A stretch of 64,000 bases of DNA from Actinopolymorpha singaporensis (GCF_900104745.1 NZ_LT629732.1:682001-746000); one strand, 5' to 3'; positions 34,093 to 43,009 are shown, numbered from the stretch's first letter. Numbers and translations: made by a program. The notes: a model not told the origin generated them from the letters alone.

Positions 34093-34905
34093 TCAGTCGC
34101 GATCGTCGGCTCGGAGTCGCAGCAACGCCGGGAGTTCCGCCAGCGAACTGATCACCTGGATGCCCCGCTCGCTCGCCGGGCCCGCACTCGCACCCGTACG
34201 GTCGAGCCAGTACGCCTGCAGACCGGCATCCCGCGCACCCACCGCGTCCACGGCGTACTTGTCCCCGACGTAGGCGACCTCGTGGGGCGGCAGACCGAGC
34301 AGCGCACAACCGGCCCGGAAGATGCTCGGATGCGGCTTCGCCGTCCCGTGTGACTCCGAGCAGACGATCGCGGCGCCGAAGTACGCCAGCAGGCCGATCC
34401 GTTCCAGCTTGCGCAACTGGTGGTCGTGCGAGGAGTTGGAGATCACACCGAGGCGGTAGGCGGAGGCGAGGGATTCCAGCAGCGGCGCGGCGTCCGGGAA
34501 CGCCGCCCAGCGCGCGTCGCGGTGGGACACATAACCGGCGAACCACGCGGCCGCCTCCGAGTCGGAGATCCCCTCGGCCGGAAGGCAGCCGAGGTGGGAG
34601 AGGAAGCGTCTGGTTCGGGAAAGCTGCTGCTCGGTGAAGGTCTGCTCGCCCGCCAGGAAGCGCGCGTGCTCCTCGTCCACGAATCGTCTCCAGACGGCGA
34701 CGAGTTCCTCCGAGTCGGGAAAGCGGTCCAGGAGGTCGAGGGCGGCCAGGTGCGCGAGCAGACCGGACCGCTCCGAGGACGAGTAGTCGAAGAGGGTGTC
34801 GTCGATGTCGAACAGCACTCCCCGGACGGGCGCCGATCCGGAGAGCGCCGGTCCAGAGAGCGCCGATCCGGAGGGTGCGGGTGAGGTCGGCAGGTCGCTT
34901 GTCAT
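34093..34905 (-). CDS. HAD-superfamily hydrolase
   Basis: Motif I GVLFDIDDTLFDYS, motif II GVISNSSHD, motif III around GTAKPHPSIF and motif IV YVGDKYAVDAVGARDAG are all present, so this is an intact HAD phosphatase, probably acting on small phosphorylated metabolites (HAD-IA type). ATG 34905 follows GAGGGGCG. Three 15-bp repeats (34831-34875) code for a SGSAL-type linker just before motif I. Confidence 0.85.
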   Translation of the reverse strand: MTSDLPTSPAPSGSALSGPALSGSAPVRGVLFDIDDTLFDYSSSERSGLLAHLAALDLLDRFPDSEELVAVWRRFVDEEHARFLAGEQTFTEQQLSRTRRFLSHLGCLPAEGISDSEAAAWFAGYVSHRDARWAAFPDAAPLLESLASAYRLGVISNSSHDHQLRKLERIGLLAYFGAAIVCSESHGTAKPHPSIFRAGCALLGLPPHEVAYVGDKYAVDAVGARDAGLQAYWLDRTGASAGPASERGIQVISSLAELPALLRLRADDRD

Positions 34906-35005
34906 CGCGGCGGCGCCCCTCACGTGTGGCTGACGTCGCGAAGCGCAGGTCAGCGTCGGATCAGCGTGGGCACAGCGCCGGATCCCGGTCCGGATCGGCG
35001 CCGGC

Positions 35006-35182
35006 TCAGCCCCATCCTGACATGTCGGCGTGGTCAGGCGGCGTGGAGTTCTCCGCGCCGCTGCCGCCACCCGCGGTCCGGGCCTGCCGCGCCTGCTCCA
35101 GCGCCTCCTCGCCCTTGAACCCGTAGGTCAGCCCGAAGAGCGCCAGCAGGGTGATGATGCTGAACACGATCCACCATCCCAT
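35006..35182 (-). CDS. Small single-pass membrane protein, unknown function
   Basis: ATG 35182 begins MGWWIVFSIITLLALFGLTY, one transmembrane helix, followed by a short charged tail (GEEALEQARQART) and an acidic end. No family was recognised. The frame is open upstream into a remnant of another gene, so the independent start rests on the helix and lack of homology above it. No strong ribosome site is seen. Confidence 0.45.
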   Translation of the reverse strand: MGWWIVFSIITLLALFGLTYGFKGEEALEQARQARTAGGGSGAENSTPPDHADMSGWG

Positions 35183-35385
35183 GACCGCAGTGTGAGGATC
35201 GTTGCGCACACTGGCAACAGCCGGCCCGGATCGGTGATCCGATCGTGTCCAGCCGTACACCATCGGTCGATCCGTAGGTCGCTGATCAACGGTCAGTTGG
35301 CGTCGCGAGCTGTCCGCGCAGCCTTGGTCAACCCCCAGCAGGCCATACGCGGCGAACGCTGGTGTCAGGGGAGCCCACTCATGCG

Positions 35386-35641
35386 GCCCACCACAGAACA
35401 CCACCCGCGACGACGGCGCGGCAGGATCGACCGACCGCAGGCCCGCCCGCGCCCTCCAGCGGTTCATCGCGTTCGCCCGCGACTCGTCCGGGTTGCGGTA
35501 GCCGAGTACGACGACGGCCTCCGTCCCTTCGCGATCGGGGTTGGTGAGGCGGCGCGACGCCCGCCAGTGAACCGCCTCCGCCCATGCCATGGCGAGCGCG
35601 ACAGGCACGAGGAACCCCAAGGTCCCGCGAAGTGAGACCAC
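35386..35641 (-). pseudogene. Truncated YdcF/DUF218-like gene
   Basis: GTG 35641 keeps a strong AGGAGG site. The first 85 residues resemble a YdcF-like membrane-linked protein (LVPVALAMAWAEAVHW, EAVVVLGYRNP, RANAMNRWRARAGLRS, RVVFCGG). Homology stops after the GG turn where the catalytic region should continue, and the frame runs on into the small membrane protein. The distal part of the gene is missing, so it is read as a remnant. Confidence 0.6.
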
Positions 35642-35766
35642 ACGTCCTCCTGGGAGATCCTCTGCGTCGTCCCATCATCCACCCTGCTCGCGTCCCCGCC
35701 CGGCGTGTCCTTGTTCGGTGTGGCGAGGGACGTTGGAAGGCCTTCCTCAACCCGCAGCGTCACAGG

Positions 35767-36126
35767 TCACTCGTCCCGGTGGCTGTTGACGTTGATCACG
35801 TTGCCGTCAGGAGCGCGTACGAAGAACCTCCGAATGCCCCATGGTTCGGTGGTGAGCGGGTAGACGATCTCGTAGCCGCGCCGTTGCGCGTCCTCGTACG
35901 CCGCCTCGATGTCGTCGCCGACCGCGGCCGAGATCACCGAGTCGACCGGAGCAGTGGCGTCGCGGGTGACGAGCTGGACGACGGCCCGGCCGTCCGGGGA
36001 CCGGAAGTTGGCGACCCAGCCCATGTTGAACGCCTCGACGCTCAGCCCGAGGTAGTCCGTGTAGAAGTCGCGGGCCTTGCCGATGTCCGGGACGGACAGG
36101 TTGGCCCTGATCTCGGTGACCTGCAT
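35767..36126 (-). CDS. Glyoxalase/VOC-family protein
   Basis: The 119-residue single VOC domain begins VTEIRANLSVPDIGKARDFY and ends FFVRAPDGNVINVNSH. GGAG lies six bases before ATG 36126. The terminal ligand position reads N rather than the usual E (NVINVNSH), so metal binding, if any, may differ. Many such proteins are of unknown function or bind antibiotics; no partner is evident. Confidence 0.8.
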   Translation of the reverse strand: MQVTEIRANLSVPDIGKARDFYTDYLGLSVEAFNMGWVANFRSPDGRAVVQLVTRDATAPVDSVISAAVGDDIEAAYEDAQRRGYEIVYPLTTEPWGIRRFFVRAPDGNVINVNSHRDE

Positions 36127-36230
36127 GGGAGGCTCCTTTTCTCGGCAGCGGTACGACCCAGTCATTCTGTTCCGGTCCGACTCGCCGATCCAGCACAGCA
36201 CGACAAGACCTGCGGCGTGTCCGGACTCAG

Positions 36231-36671
36231 CTACCTGCGCACGGGCCGGGTCCAGTAGAGCCAGGGGCCGGAGCAGGGCTTGAAACCCGCCGATGCGTAG
36301 AAGCCCACCACGTCCTCGTCGAGAGCGGACACGAAGACGACCTCGGCGCCGGCCGCAGCAAGCCAGGACAGGCTGCGGTCGAGCAGCGAGCGGCCAACTC
36401 CCCGGCCACGAGATGCCGGCTCGACGAGGAGTTCCTCCACCGTTCCGTACGCCTCGATGCCGTAGTCGACGAACGTGGCGACCACCAGGCCGGCAACCTG
36501 CTCGCCGTTCGTCGCGACGAACGTCTGTGCTTCCTGACGTACGCGGGGAAGCGTCGTGCCATCAGCTCCTTCAGCGTGCAGATGGCGCAGGAGCCACGTG
36601 ATGCCGTTGCGATCAGCGACCGTCGCCGGGCGAACGACGGCGCCGTCACGGCCCTCTTCATGTCCGGTCAA
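36231..36671 (-). CDS. GNAT-family N-acetyltransferase
   Basis: The TTG at 36671 is chosen because GAGGAGGTGG lies upstream. The protein has VRPATVADRNGITWLLRHLH at the start and a full acetyl-CoA loop EELLVEPASRGRGVGRSLLD (RGRGVG), then VVFVSALDEDVVGFYASAGF at the C-terminus, all typical of GNAT. Substrate unknown. Confidence 0.85.
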   Translation of the reverse strand: MTGHEEGRDGAVVRPATVADRNGITWLLRHLHAEGADGTTLPRVRQEAQTFVATNGEQVAGLVVATFVDYGIEAYGTVEELLVEPASRGRGVGRSLLDRSLSWLAAAGAEVVFVSALDEDVVGFYASAGFKPCSGPWLYWTRPVRR

Positions 36672-36851
36672 CGTCCCACCTCCTCAGGTCCCCGGTGAGC
36701 GACCGTAGCTCCGGTTTCACGTGCATCCCATGGACTCCGAAGATCTTCCTCCCGGGGGTACGCATCGCTCCAACCCACAAATATTCGCTCGCCATGCAGC
36801 GGGCGCGCCCGTAACCTCGGCGCGACTGGCTGAGCAGAGGGGTCGGACCAG

Positions 36852-37928
36852 ATGGACGGTGCTGCCGAGGTCGAACGCGGGGAGCGGGCGACGACAACCG
36901 GTGAACTGCTGCGTGCCGTCCGTACAACGTTCGAACTTGATGACGAACCCCCTCTCGGCACCTCGTCGGGAACGCCTGGAGACCTCGGCATCCGTGACCT
37001 CGGTGGCAGTTCGAATCTCAACCTGCTCGCCAAGCGTGCCGGACGTCCCGTGGTCGTTCGCGTGTATCTGCCGTGGGTCGACTCGACGAGGCTGGCCGAC
37101 CTGCAGCGGATCCGCGACCTGTTGCGGGACGCGGGCGTCCCCACCCCCCGCACCCTTCCTACCGCGGACGGTCGGCCCTGGGCGTCGTTCGACGGACGTC
37201 TCGTGGAGATGGAGGAGTACGTCGAACACGACGCCGACATGGACACCTGGAATCGCTTGGACGCGGGGACGCCTGCGCTCGGCCGTATCCACTCCGTCCT
37301 GGACGGCGTCGACGCCGCGCCCGGAACGCGACGCCCGGCGTTCGCGAACGCGGTCGACGCCGCTGATGCTCAAGCAATGACGGCTCGTGGAGTCGCGCGC
37401 ATCCGTTCGTGGGGCGAGATCAGCACCGACGTAGCCAGCATGTGTGACGAAGCCGAGGAAATCGCCGAGATCGTCGCGTCTGCCGAAGCCGCTGTCCCGC
37501 CTACGCATCCTCAACTGGTGCACGGCGACTTCTGGGACAACAACGTCCTGTTCCGCTCGGGACTGGTAGCCGGGGTCATCGACCTCGACTTCCTCGGTCG
37601 CCGGCCGCGTGTCGACGACCTCGCGCTGACGCTCTTCTTCGCGGACCAGACGCTCTTGCCAGCGATGGATGACCGAATTCGCCTGTTGCGTAGGTTGGTC
37701 GACCGCTATGAGAGCGGGCTCGACCAACCGCTGACATCCGATGAACGCGTGGCTGTCCCGGCCGCGCTCGCACGTCAACAGCTGTGGGCATTCGGGCATG
37801 TCGCCAACCTCGACGAGAAGTCTGCGAGGAGTCTCGTGAGCGTCATGGTCGGCGAGGTCCGTCGTACGCTTCCGATCGCGCGTGACCTGCCCGGCTGGCG
37901 CACTGCCTTTGCAAGGGCGGGATCGTGA
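36852..37928 (+). CDS. Aminoglycoside phosphotransferase-like kinase
   Basis: The protein has the APH/choline-kinase fold: the N-lobe DLGGSSNLNLLAKRAGRPVV with an ATP loop and the catalytic loop LVHGDFWDNNVLF followed by VIDLDFLGRRPRVDDLAL. HxDxxxxN and DxD are intact. It probably phosphorylates a small hydroxylated compound. ATG 36852 lies within a stretch without a clear strong ribosome site. Drug resistance cannot be claimed from sequence. Confidence 0.8.
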   Translation: MDGAAEVERGERATTTGELLRAVRTTFELDDEPPLGTSSGTPGDLGIRDLGGSSNLNLLAKRAGRPVVVRVYLPWVDSTRLADLQRIRDLLRDAGVPTPRTLPTADGRPWASFDGRLVEMEEYVEHDADMDTWNRLDAGTPALGRIHSVLDGVDAAPGTRRPAFANAVDAADAQAMTARGVARIRSWGEISTDVASMCDEAEEIAEIVASAEAAVPPTHPQLVHGDFWDNNVLFRSGLVAGVIDLDFLGRRPRVDDLALTLFFADQTLLPAMDDRIRLLRRLVDRYESGLDQPLTSDERVAVPAALARQQLWAFGHVANLDEKSARSLVSVMVGEVRRTLPIARDLPGWRTAFARAGS

Positions 37929-38211
37929 GCGACTCTCGCTTCTGAAGAAGTACGGACGGCACACTGACTTTCCTGCCGTCTGGTCAAGATCTCGACGCGT
38001 GGGTAGGGCCGCCGGAACGTCGACCTGGACCACGCCCGAACGAGCCGAGCCGCCGAACAACCCGATCGACGAACGCGCCGCCCCTCGGTACGGCGCTCAT
38101 GCGCCCGTGAAGTACGCGTTGATGACGTCTTGACGAACTCTGAGAACGTCCGCGTGCGTAAGCCGGCTGGGCGGTAGGCGCGCGGCGCAGAGCGCGGCGC
38201 GTTCGGAGTAC
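37929..38211. other. Intergenic stretch without recognisable gene
   Basis: A 283-bp convergent gap between the phosphotransferase and the immunity-like gene. No coding frame with family resemblance, no RNA gene and no strong hairpin was seen. Confidence 0.5.
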
Positions 38212-38727
38212 TCAGCAGTCGAACACCGACCAGCAGATGTCGTTTCTCAACCGCTGGTCGTCGAGGACGAGCTCGCGGATCGCCTGCGGGAGCTGGGCAC
38301 GCTGCCACTGGCACTCCCGTCGCCCAGCGGTCTCGCCCTCGCCTTCCGGGGCGGCGGCACGTACGGCCTTGATCGCGTAGGCGGCCGCGCCGAGTTCGTG
38401 CGCCGCGACATGTGCGACGACCGCGGCCTGACCCGCGGCGTACGCGGCGTGTCGTGCGGCCCCACGCAGGTCCCGGGCCGCGCCCATCGCGTGGCCGCCC
38501 GCCGCGCGGGCGTGCATCATCTTCACCTCACCACGCACCCAGGCGCGGGCGTGCTCGATCGCCCGACGCGGTCGTGGGTCCTCGGGCCGCACCGACTCGA
38601 AGAGGCCGAGGACGTGCTCCGCACACGACGCCGCCCACAGAGCGAGGAGCTGGTGGTCGGAGTCGGTGAGGGTTCCGCCGCGGCGGATCGTCACGAAGCG
38701 AAGGTCCCTGACCTTCGGGAGGATCAT
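38212..38727 (-). CDS. Putative immunity protein (Imm-5-like), orphan
   Basis: The 171-residue protein is helix- and alanine-rich: ALWAASCAEHVLGLFESVRP, RPRRAIEHARAWVRGEVKM, then AARHAAYAAGQAAVVAHVAA. This pattern matches a set of proteins annotated as putative immunity proteins in polymorphic-toxin loci. No toxin gene is adjacent, so it may be a stand-alone defence gene or leftover from a lost toxin. The function is inferred only from pattern recall. Confidence 0.55.
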   Translation of the reverse strand: MILPKVRDLRFVTIRRGGTLTDSDHQLLALWAASCAEHVLGLFESVRPEDPRPRRAIEHARAWVRGEVKMMHARAAGGHAMGAARDLRGAARHAAYAAGQAAVVAHVAAHELGAAAYAIKAVRAAAPEGEGETAGRRECQWQRAQLPQAIRELVLDDQRLRNDICWSVFDC

Positions 38728-38916
38728 GGTCTGCGCTCCTGCATGTGGTGGCGACGGGTAGACCTCGCAAACCGCGGATTTCGCGAATGATGGTAACGAG
38801 GCATGGCCTTCTTGCTCTCGGTTGCCGGGCGTACTGTTGGCCGACGATCGGCAGCCCCGCCGGGCTCGTACCCATGTCGCGCGCCCACCGAGGGGAACGG
38901 CCGCCGATCCCTTCGT

Positions 38917-38973
38917 GGAGCTCTCGTCCTGCCGCGGAGCTCTCGCCCTGCCGCGGAGCTCTCGTCCTGCCGT
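38917..38973 (+). repeat. Three tandem 19-bp units ahead of the serine hydrolase gene
   Basis: Unit GGAGCTCTCGTCCTGCCGC starts at 38917, 38936 (one change) and 38955 (one change). The array ends 11 bp before ATG 38985. The period is not a multiple of three and each unit contains the palindrome GAGCTC, so a protein-binding or translational role is possible. Confidence 0.9.
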
Positions 38974-38984
38974 AGAGTCTCGGC

Positions 38985-40349
38985 ATGCAGGATCAGGCGA
39001 CCGTTCTCGACGAGGTGGCGGAGGCGGCCCGGGAGCTTGGTGTTCCCGGCGTCGCGGTGGGTGTCGATCACGGCGGGAAGCGCGAGATCGCCACGTACGG
39101 CGTCACCAGCGTCGAGCATGGCCGGCCGGTCGACGAGACGACGTTGTTCCAGATCGGTTCGACGGCCAAGACGTTCACCGCCACGGCGATCATGGTCCTG
39201 GTCGACCAGGGGCGGGTCGAGCTCGACCAGCCGGTCCGCCGCTACCTCCCCGAGCTGCGGTTGCAGGACGACAGCACGACCGGAACCCTGACCGTCGGTC
39301 AGCTGCTCAACCACACCGCGGGCTGGGACGGCGGTGACGTCTGGACCGACACCGGCGAGGGTGACGACGCGCTGGAACGCTCCGTCGCGCTGCTCGCCGA
39401 GCTACCTCAGCAGTTCGCCCCGGGCACGGCCGCGTCGTACAACAACGCGGCCTTCCTGCTCGCCGGCCGCGTGGTGGAGAAGGTTACCGGCGAGACCTTC
39501 GAGCGGGCGCTGGCCGGGCTGGTCCTCGACCCCCTCGGACTGCGCCAGACGTCGACGTCGCTGAACGAGATCATGACGCGGCCGTTCGCGCACGGCCACC
39601 GGGCGGCGGGCACGGGCGACGGGGCGCTGTCGGTCTGCCGACCGTGGAGTGACCCGCGCGGTTACCTGCCCGCCGGGGCGCGACTTGCGTCCAGCCTCGG
39701 CGACCAGCTGACCTGGGCACGATTCCAGCTGGGCGACGGCCGCTCGCCGGACGGCACCCGGCTGCTGGCGGAGCAACGGTTGCGGGCGATGCACTCGCCG
39801 ACGACGAACCACGAGCTGTGGCCCGGCGTCCGGGTGGGGATCGCGTGGCTGCTCCGCGAGATCGACGGCGTACGCCTGATCGAGCATCACGGCGACGTCG
39901 CCGGTCAGCACTCGACGGTCACGGCGGTGCCCGAGCACGACTTCGCGATCGTCGTACTCACCAACGCCACCCCGTCCGGCCGGGAACTGTCGGAGCGGAT
40001 CGTGCGCGAAACCCTGGAGACCCGGCTCGGGCTGGTCGAGCGTCCGCCCGAGCCGCTCTCGCTCAGTCCCGGCGAGTTGGCTCCCTACGCCGGTGCCTAC
40101 CGCACCGAGGGTCTCGAGCTGCGGGTCGTCGTCGACGGCGCCGGGCTGGTCATCCACGGCACCCTGACCGACGACGGTGTTGCGGAGACGCTGGAGTTCC
40201 CGTCGAGGCTGCTGCCCGACGAACGGTTCCTGGTCGTCGGCGGCCCGTTCGCCGGCCTGCAAGGGGAGTTCGTCCGTGACGCGGGCGCGGTCGTCGCGGT
40301 CAAGCACGTCGGCCGGCTGGTGCCGCGGGCCGCGGAGCCTTCTGCCTGA
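38985..40349 (+). CDS. Serine hydrolase, class C beta-lactamase/esterase family
   Basis: The SxxK motif is in QIGSTAKTFTATAIM (Ser-Thr-Ala-Lys), the second motif YNN in AASYNNAAFLLAGRVVEKVT, and a third-motif-like HHGDVAGQHS. A C-terminal lipocalin-like extension follows (LSPGELAPYAGAYRTEGLEL). No signal peptide is visible, so it is probably a cytosolic esterase or D-peptidase rather than a drug-resistance enzyme. Three 19-bp repeats directly precede the start. Confidence 0.85.
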   Translation: MQDQATVLDEVAEAARELGVPGVAVGVDHGGKREIATYGVTSVEHGRPVDETTLFQIGSTAKTFTATAIMVLVDQGRVELDQPVRRYLPELRLQDDSTTGTLTVGQLLNHTAGWDGGDVWTDTGEGDDALERSVALLAELPQQFAPGTAASYNNAAFLLAGRVVEKVTGETFERALAGLVLDPLGLRQTSTSLNEIMTRPFAHGHRAAGTGDGALSVCRPWSDPRGYLPAGARLASSLGDQLTWARFQLGDGRSPDGTRLLAEQRLRAMHSPTTNHELWPGVRVGIAWLLREIDGVRLIEHHGDVAGQHSTVTAVPEHDFAIVVLTNATPSGRELSERIVRETLETRLGLVERPPEPLSLSPGELAPYAGAYRTEGLELRVVVDGAGLVIHGTLTDDGVAETLEFPSRLLPDERFLVVGGPFAGLQGEFVRDAGAVVAVKHVGRLVPRAAEPSA

Positions 40350-40403
40350 CCTGGTCCACCGCCAGCAAGCCCGGTCCACCGACGGCAAGGAAGGCTACTC
40401 GCC

Positions 40404-40853
40404 ATGGCATACGACATTCACCTCGTCTTCGACTGCAGGGACGTCGACAAGGTGTCGCGGTTCTGGCTGACGGCGCTCGAGGGGTACAACTACCCGGGCA
40501 GTCCGCCGGACCAGCCGGCCGGTAGTCCGCCGGAGGGCTTCGACAGCTGGGAGGCATGGGCCGACGCCAACGGCATACCCGAGGACCAGCGTCATACCAT
40601 GCGAACGATCGTCGACACGCAAGGCAACCGGCCGGACATCTTCTTCATCGCCGTGCCCGAAGGCAAGGTCGTCAAGAACCGCTTGCACCTGGACATCAAA
40701 GCTTCCAAGGGGTTGCCGGCCGATCAGGTACGCGCACGGCAGGATGCCGAGGTGGAGCGACTGGTCTTGGCCGGAGCGAAGGTCGTCGCGCGCCCGGCCG
40801 CCGGCGCCGTCGTCATGCAGGACGTCGAAGGAAACGAGTTCTGCATCACGTAG
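40404..40853 (+). CDS. Glyoxalase-like (VOC) domain protein
   Basis: The 149-residue protein matches the PF18029-type VOC domain: IHLVFDCRDVDKVSRFWLTA at the start, KNRLHLDIKASKGLPADQV, and a terminal MQDVEGNEFCIT. Two 15-bp tracts of CCGGACCAGCCGGCC lie in a PPDQPAGSPPEG loop. It is probably transcribed with the serine hydrolase 54 bp upstream. Substrate unknown. Confidence 0.8.
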   Translation: MAYDIHLVFDCRDVDKVSRFWLTALEGYNYPGSPPDQPAGSPPEGFDSWEAWADANGIPEDQRHTMRTIVDTQGNRPDIFFIAVPEGKVVKNRLHLDIKASKGLPADQVRARQDAEVERLVLAGAKVVARPAAGAVVMQDVEGNEFCIT

Positions 40854-40933
40854 TTCAGCTCAGGCGGGCCCCTCCACTGGTTGGTCTGGCCGTCGATCGC
40901 CTCGCTTCGTCCCGTTGCCGGTAGCATCCCGGC

Positions 40934-42253
40934 GTGCGCGTGCTGTTCACGTTCGTCGGCGGTCCCGGCCACTTCCGGCCGCTGGTACCGATCGCGCGGT
41001 CGGTCGTCGCCGAGGGCCACACCGTCGCCGTCGCGGGCAGTGGCTCGATGGTGCGGGCAATGGAAACCAGCGGCTTCGCCGCGTTCGCCACCGAGCCTGC
41101 CCGTGAACACGTACGACCGCGGCTGCCGTTGCTCGAGCCAGACAACGAACGTGCCGAGATGGAGTTGCGGGAGATCTTCGCCAGGTCCGAAGCGCCCGCG
41201 CGTGCCAAGGCGATTCTCGAGCTGGGCCGAGAATGGAAGCCGGACGTCCTCGTGTGCGACGAGGTTGACTTCGGGGGCATGGTCGCGGCGGAGCGGCTGG
41301 GCATCCCCCACGCCAGCGTGGTCGTCCTTGCCGCAGGATCGCTCCTGCGCAAGGAGACCGTCGCTGCACCGCTGTCGGAGTTGCGGGATGCGCACGGGTT
41401 GCCATCGGACCCGGAACTCACGATGCTCGACAGGCACCTCGTACTGTCACCAGTCCCGCCGAGCTTCCGCCATCCCGACTTCCCGCTACCGGCGACCGCT
41501 CATTCCATCCGCCCTGTGGACGCGCCGCCTCCAGTGGCCACCCGACCGAACGGTCGACTCGTCTACTTCACGCTCGGCACGGAGTTCAACACCGAGTCGG
41601 GCGACCTCTTCTCCCGCGTGCTCGCCGGACTCGGACCGCTGCCCCTCACCACCGTGGCCACGGTGGGCGAACACATCGACCCGGCCGAGTTGGGCCCGCA
41701 ACCGCCCAATGTGCGGCTACGCCAGTACGTCCCCCAGGGCGAGATCCTGCCGAGCTGCGACCTGGTCGTCTCGCACGGCGGCTCGGGCACCGTCATCGGC
41801 GCACTCGCCCACGGGGTACCCTCGCTGGTGATTCCGATGGGGGCCGACCAACCGCACAACGCGGCCAGGTGCGCGGCCCTCGGGGCCGGAGAGGTGCTCG
41901 CCCCGACGTCGACCACGCCTGAGATGGTGCGGCGTACGGCATCCGCGATGCTGTCCGATCCGCGCTACCGCAACGCGGCCGAAGCCGTACGACGCGAGAT
42001 CGCCAACCTTCCCGGACCCGAGTCCGCGGTACCACTGCTCGAGCGGTTGGCCACAGGCCAACGTACGGATGTCGTACACGTTGAGGACGAGACCGCCGGC
42101 CGCGACGCCGACATTGGCGCTCGCGTTCAGCCAGGCGCCGGAGATCTCCGGTGCCATGGCGTCGGATCGGATCGCAGCACTCTGGAACAGCGAGGGCGCC
42201 GGGCCGAATGCCGCGTTCCACACGTCCCCGAAGACGACCACCAGCAGCAGTGA
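40934..42253 (+). CDS. MGT-family glycosyltransferase (GT1/GT-B), with atypical C-terminal tail
   Basis: GTG 40934 begins VRVLFTFVGGPGHFRPLVPI, the N-terminal GT-B domain. The C-terminal domain includes the nucleotide-sugar signature VVSHGGSGTVIGALAHGVPS with QPHNAARC. It most likely transfers a sugar to a small lipophilic acceptor. Family resemblance ends at about VPLLERLATG (near 42058); the last 65 codons read antisense through a fragment of an MFS transporter and are probably not ancestral, suggesting loss of the native end by rearrangement. Confidence 0.8.
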   Translation: MRVLFTFVGGPGHFRPLVPIARSVVAEGHTVAVAGSGSMVRAMETSGFAAFATEPAREHVRPRLPLLEPDNERAEMELREIFARSEAPARAKAILELGREWKPDVLVCDEVDFGGMVAAERLGIPHASVVVLAAGSLLRKETVAAPLSELRDAHGLPSDPELTMLDRHLVLSPVPPSFRHPDFPLPATAHSIRPVDAPPPVATRPNGRLVYFTLGTEFNTESGDLFSRVLAGLGPLPLTTVATVGEHIDPAELGPQPPNVRLRQYVPQGEILPSCDLVVSHGGSGTVIGALAHGVPSLVIPMGADQPHNAARCAALGAGEVLAPTSTTPEMVRRTASAMLSDPRYRNAAEAVRREIANLPGPESAVPLLERLATGQRTDVVHVEDETAGRDADIGARVQPGAGDLRCHGVGSDRSTLEQRGRRAECRVPHVPEDDHQQQ

Positions 42254-42330
42254 GGGGAATCCGACGCTGACCGCGATCATTCCGGCGACGCTGACGAGCA
42301 GGACGATCAGGGCCGCTCTCCCGGTGGTGG
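42064..42330 (-). pseudogene. Fragment of an MFS (DHA1-type) transporter gene
   Basis: On the minus strand the sequence reads RAALIVLLVSVAGMIAVSVG, then FGDVWNAAFGPAPSLFQSAA and GAWLNASANVGVAAGGLVLN, the helix pattern of a late part of a 12-helix major facilitator. Both ends are missing: the glycosyltransferase frame covers one side and the methyltransferase gene begins near the other. It is a dead remnant. Confidence 0.65.
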
Positions 42331-42340
42331 GCGCCGCAGA

Positions 42341-43009
42341 TCAGGCGTCGGCCGGCTTGGTCTGGGTGATGCGCCAGAGGCGGCGTGGAAGGTCGCCCTC
42401 CTCGAACGCGTGGACTTCCTGCAGGGTCCAGCCTTCGGCGAGTTGGTCGACCAGGTTGCGGTCGAAGAAGTGGACGGCGAAACCGCCGTGTTCGAAAATG
42501 TTGTCGCCGTGGTCTCGTCCGGTGCCGTAGTGAGCGTCGCCTGTGTGTCGGACGGTGTAGACGAAGGCACCGCCTGGACGTAGAACTCGGCGGATCTCGT
42601 CGACCAAGGCGTGGATCTGTGCAGAGGACAGCGCCATGCACAACAGCATGTGGGCGAACACGCCGTCGGCACTGCGATCAGGCTGTCGGAGCGGTTCACG
42701 TACGTCGTGCAGCTCGGTCGTGACTCGGTTGGCGACTCCCTGCTCCTCCGCGGCTCGGGCGAGCTGGTCGAGCGCAGCGACACTGAAGTCGGTGGCGTGC
42801 ACGGTGTAGCCCTCGCGGGCGAGGAAGAGAGCGTCGCGGCCGTGTCCGGCACCGAGCTCGATCAGGTCGGTGGCGCCGGCGTCGGCGAAGACTCGGGCAG
42901 CGTGGATCGCGGGCTCGGACGGGGTGTCGCCGTACAGGCCGGGATGAGCGCGATAGGTGTCCTGCCAGTGTTGGCGCTGGCTTCCCGCCAGGTCGTCCGG
43001 GCTGCTCAC
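42341..43009 (-). CDS. Class I SAM-dependent methyltransferase
   Basis: GTG 43009 has GGAGG four bases upstream. Motif I is LIELGAGHGRDALFLAREGY (ExGxGxG), motif II VHATDFSVAALDQL and the post-motif DGVFAHMLLCMAL, so the SAM site looks complete. Length is 222 residues. The substrate is not identifiable. It diverges from the sulfotransferase gene and abuts the MFS fragment. Confidence 0.85.
   Translation of the reverse strand: MSSPDDLAGSQRQHWQDTYRAHPGLYGDTPSEPAIHAARVFADAGATDLIELGAGHGRDALFLAREGYTVHATDFSVAALDQLARAAEEQGVANRVTTELHDVREPLRQPDRSADGVFAHMLLCMALSSAQIHALVDEIRRVLRPGGAFVYTVRHTGDAHYGTGRDHGDNIFEHGGFAVHFFDRNLVDQLAEGWTLQEVHAFEEGDLPRRLWRITQTKPADA

Noticed and set aside
42254-42340. Functional MFS transporter
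   Set aside because: Only a short internal segment remains; both ends are missing.
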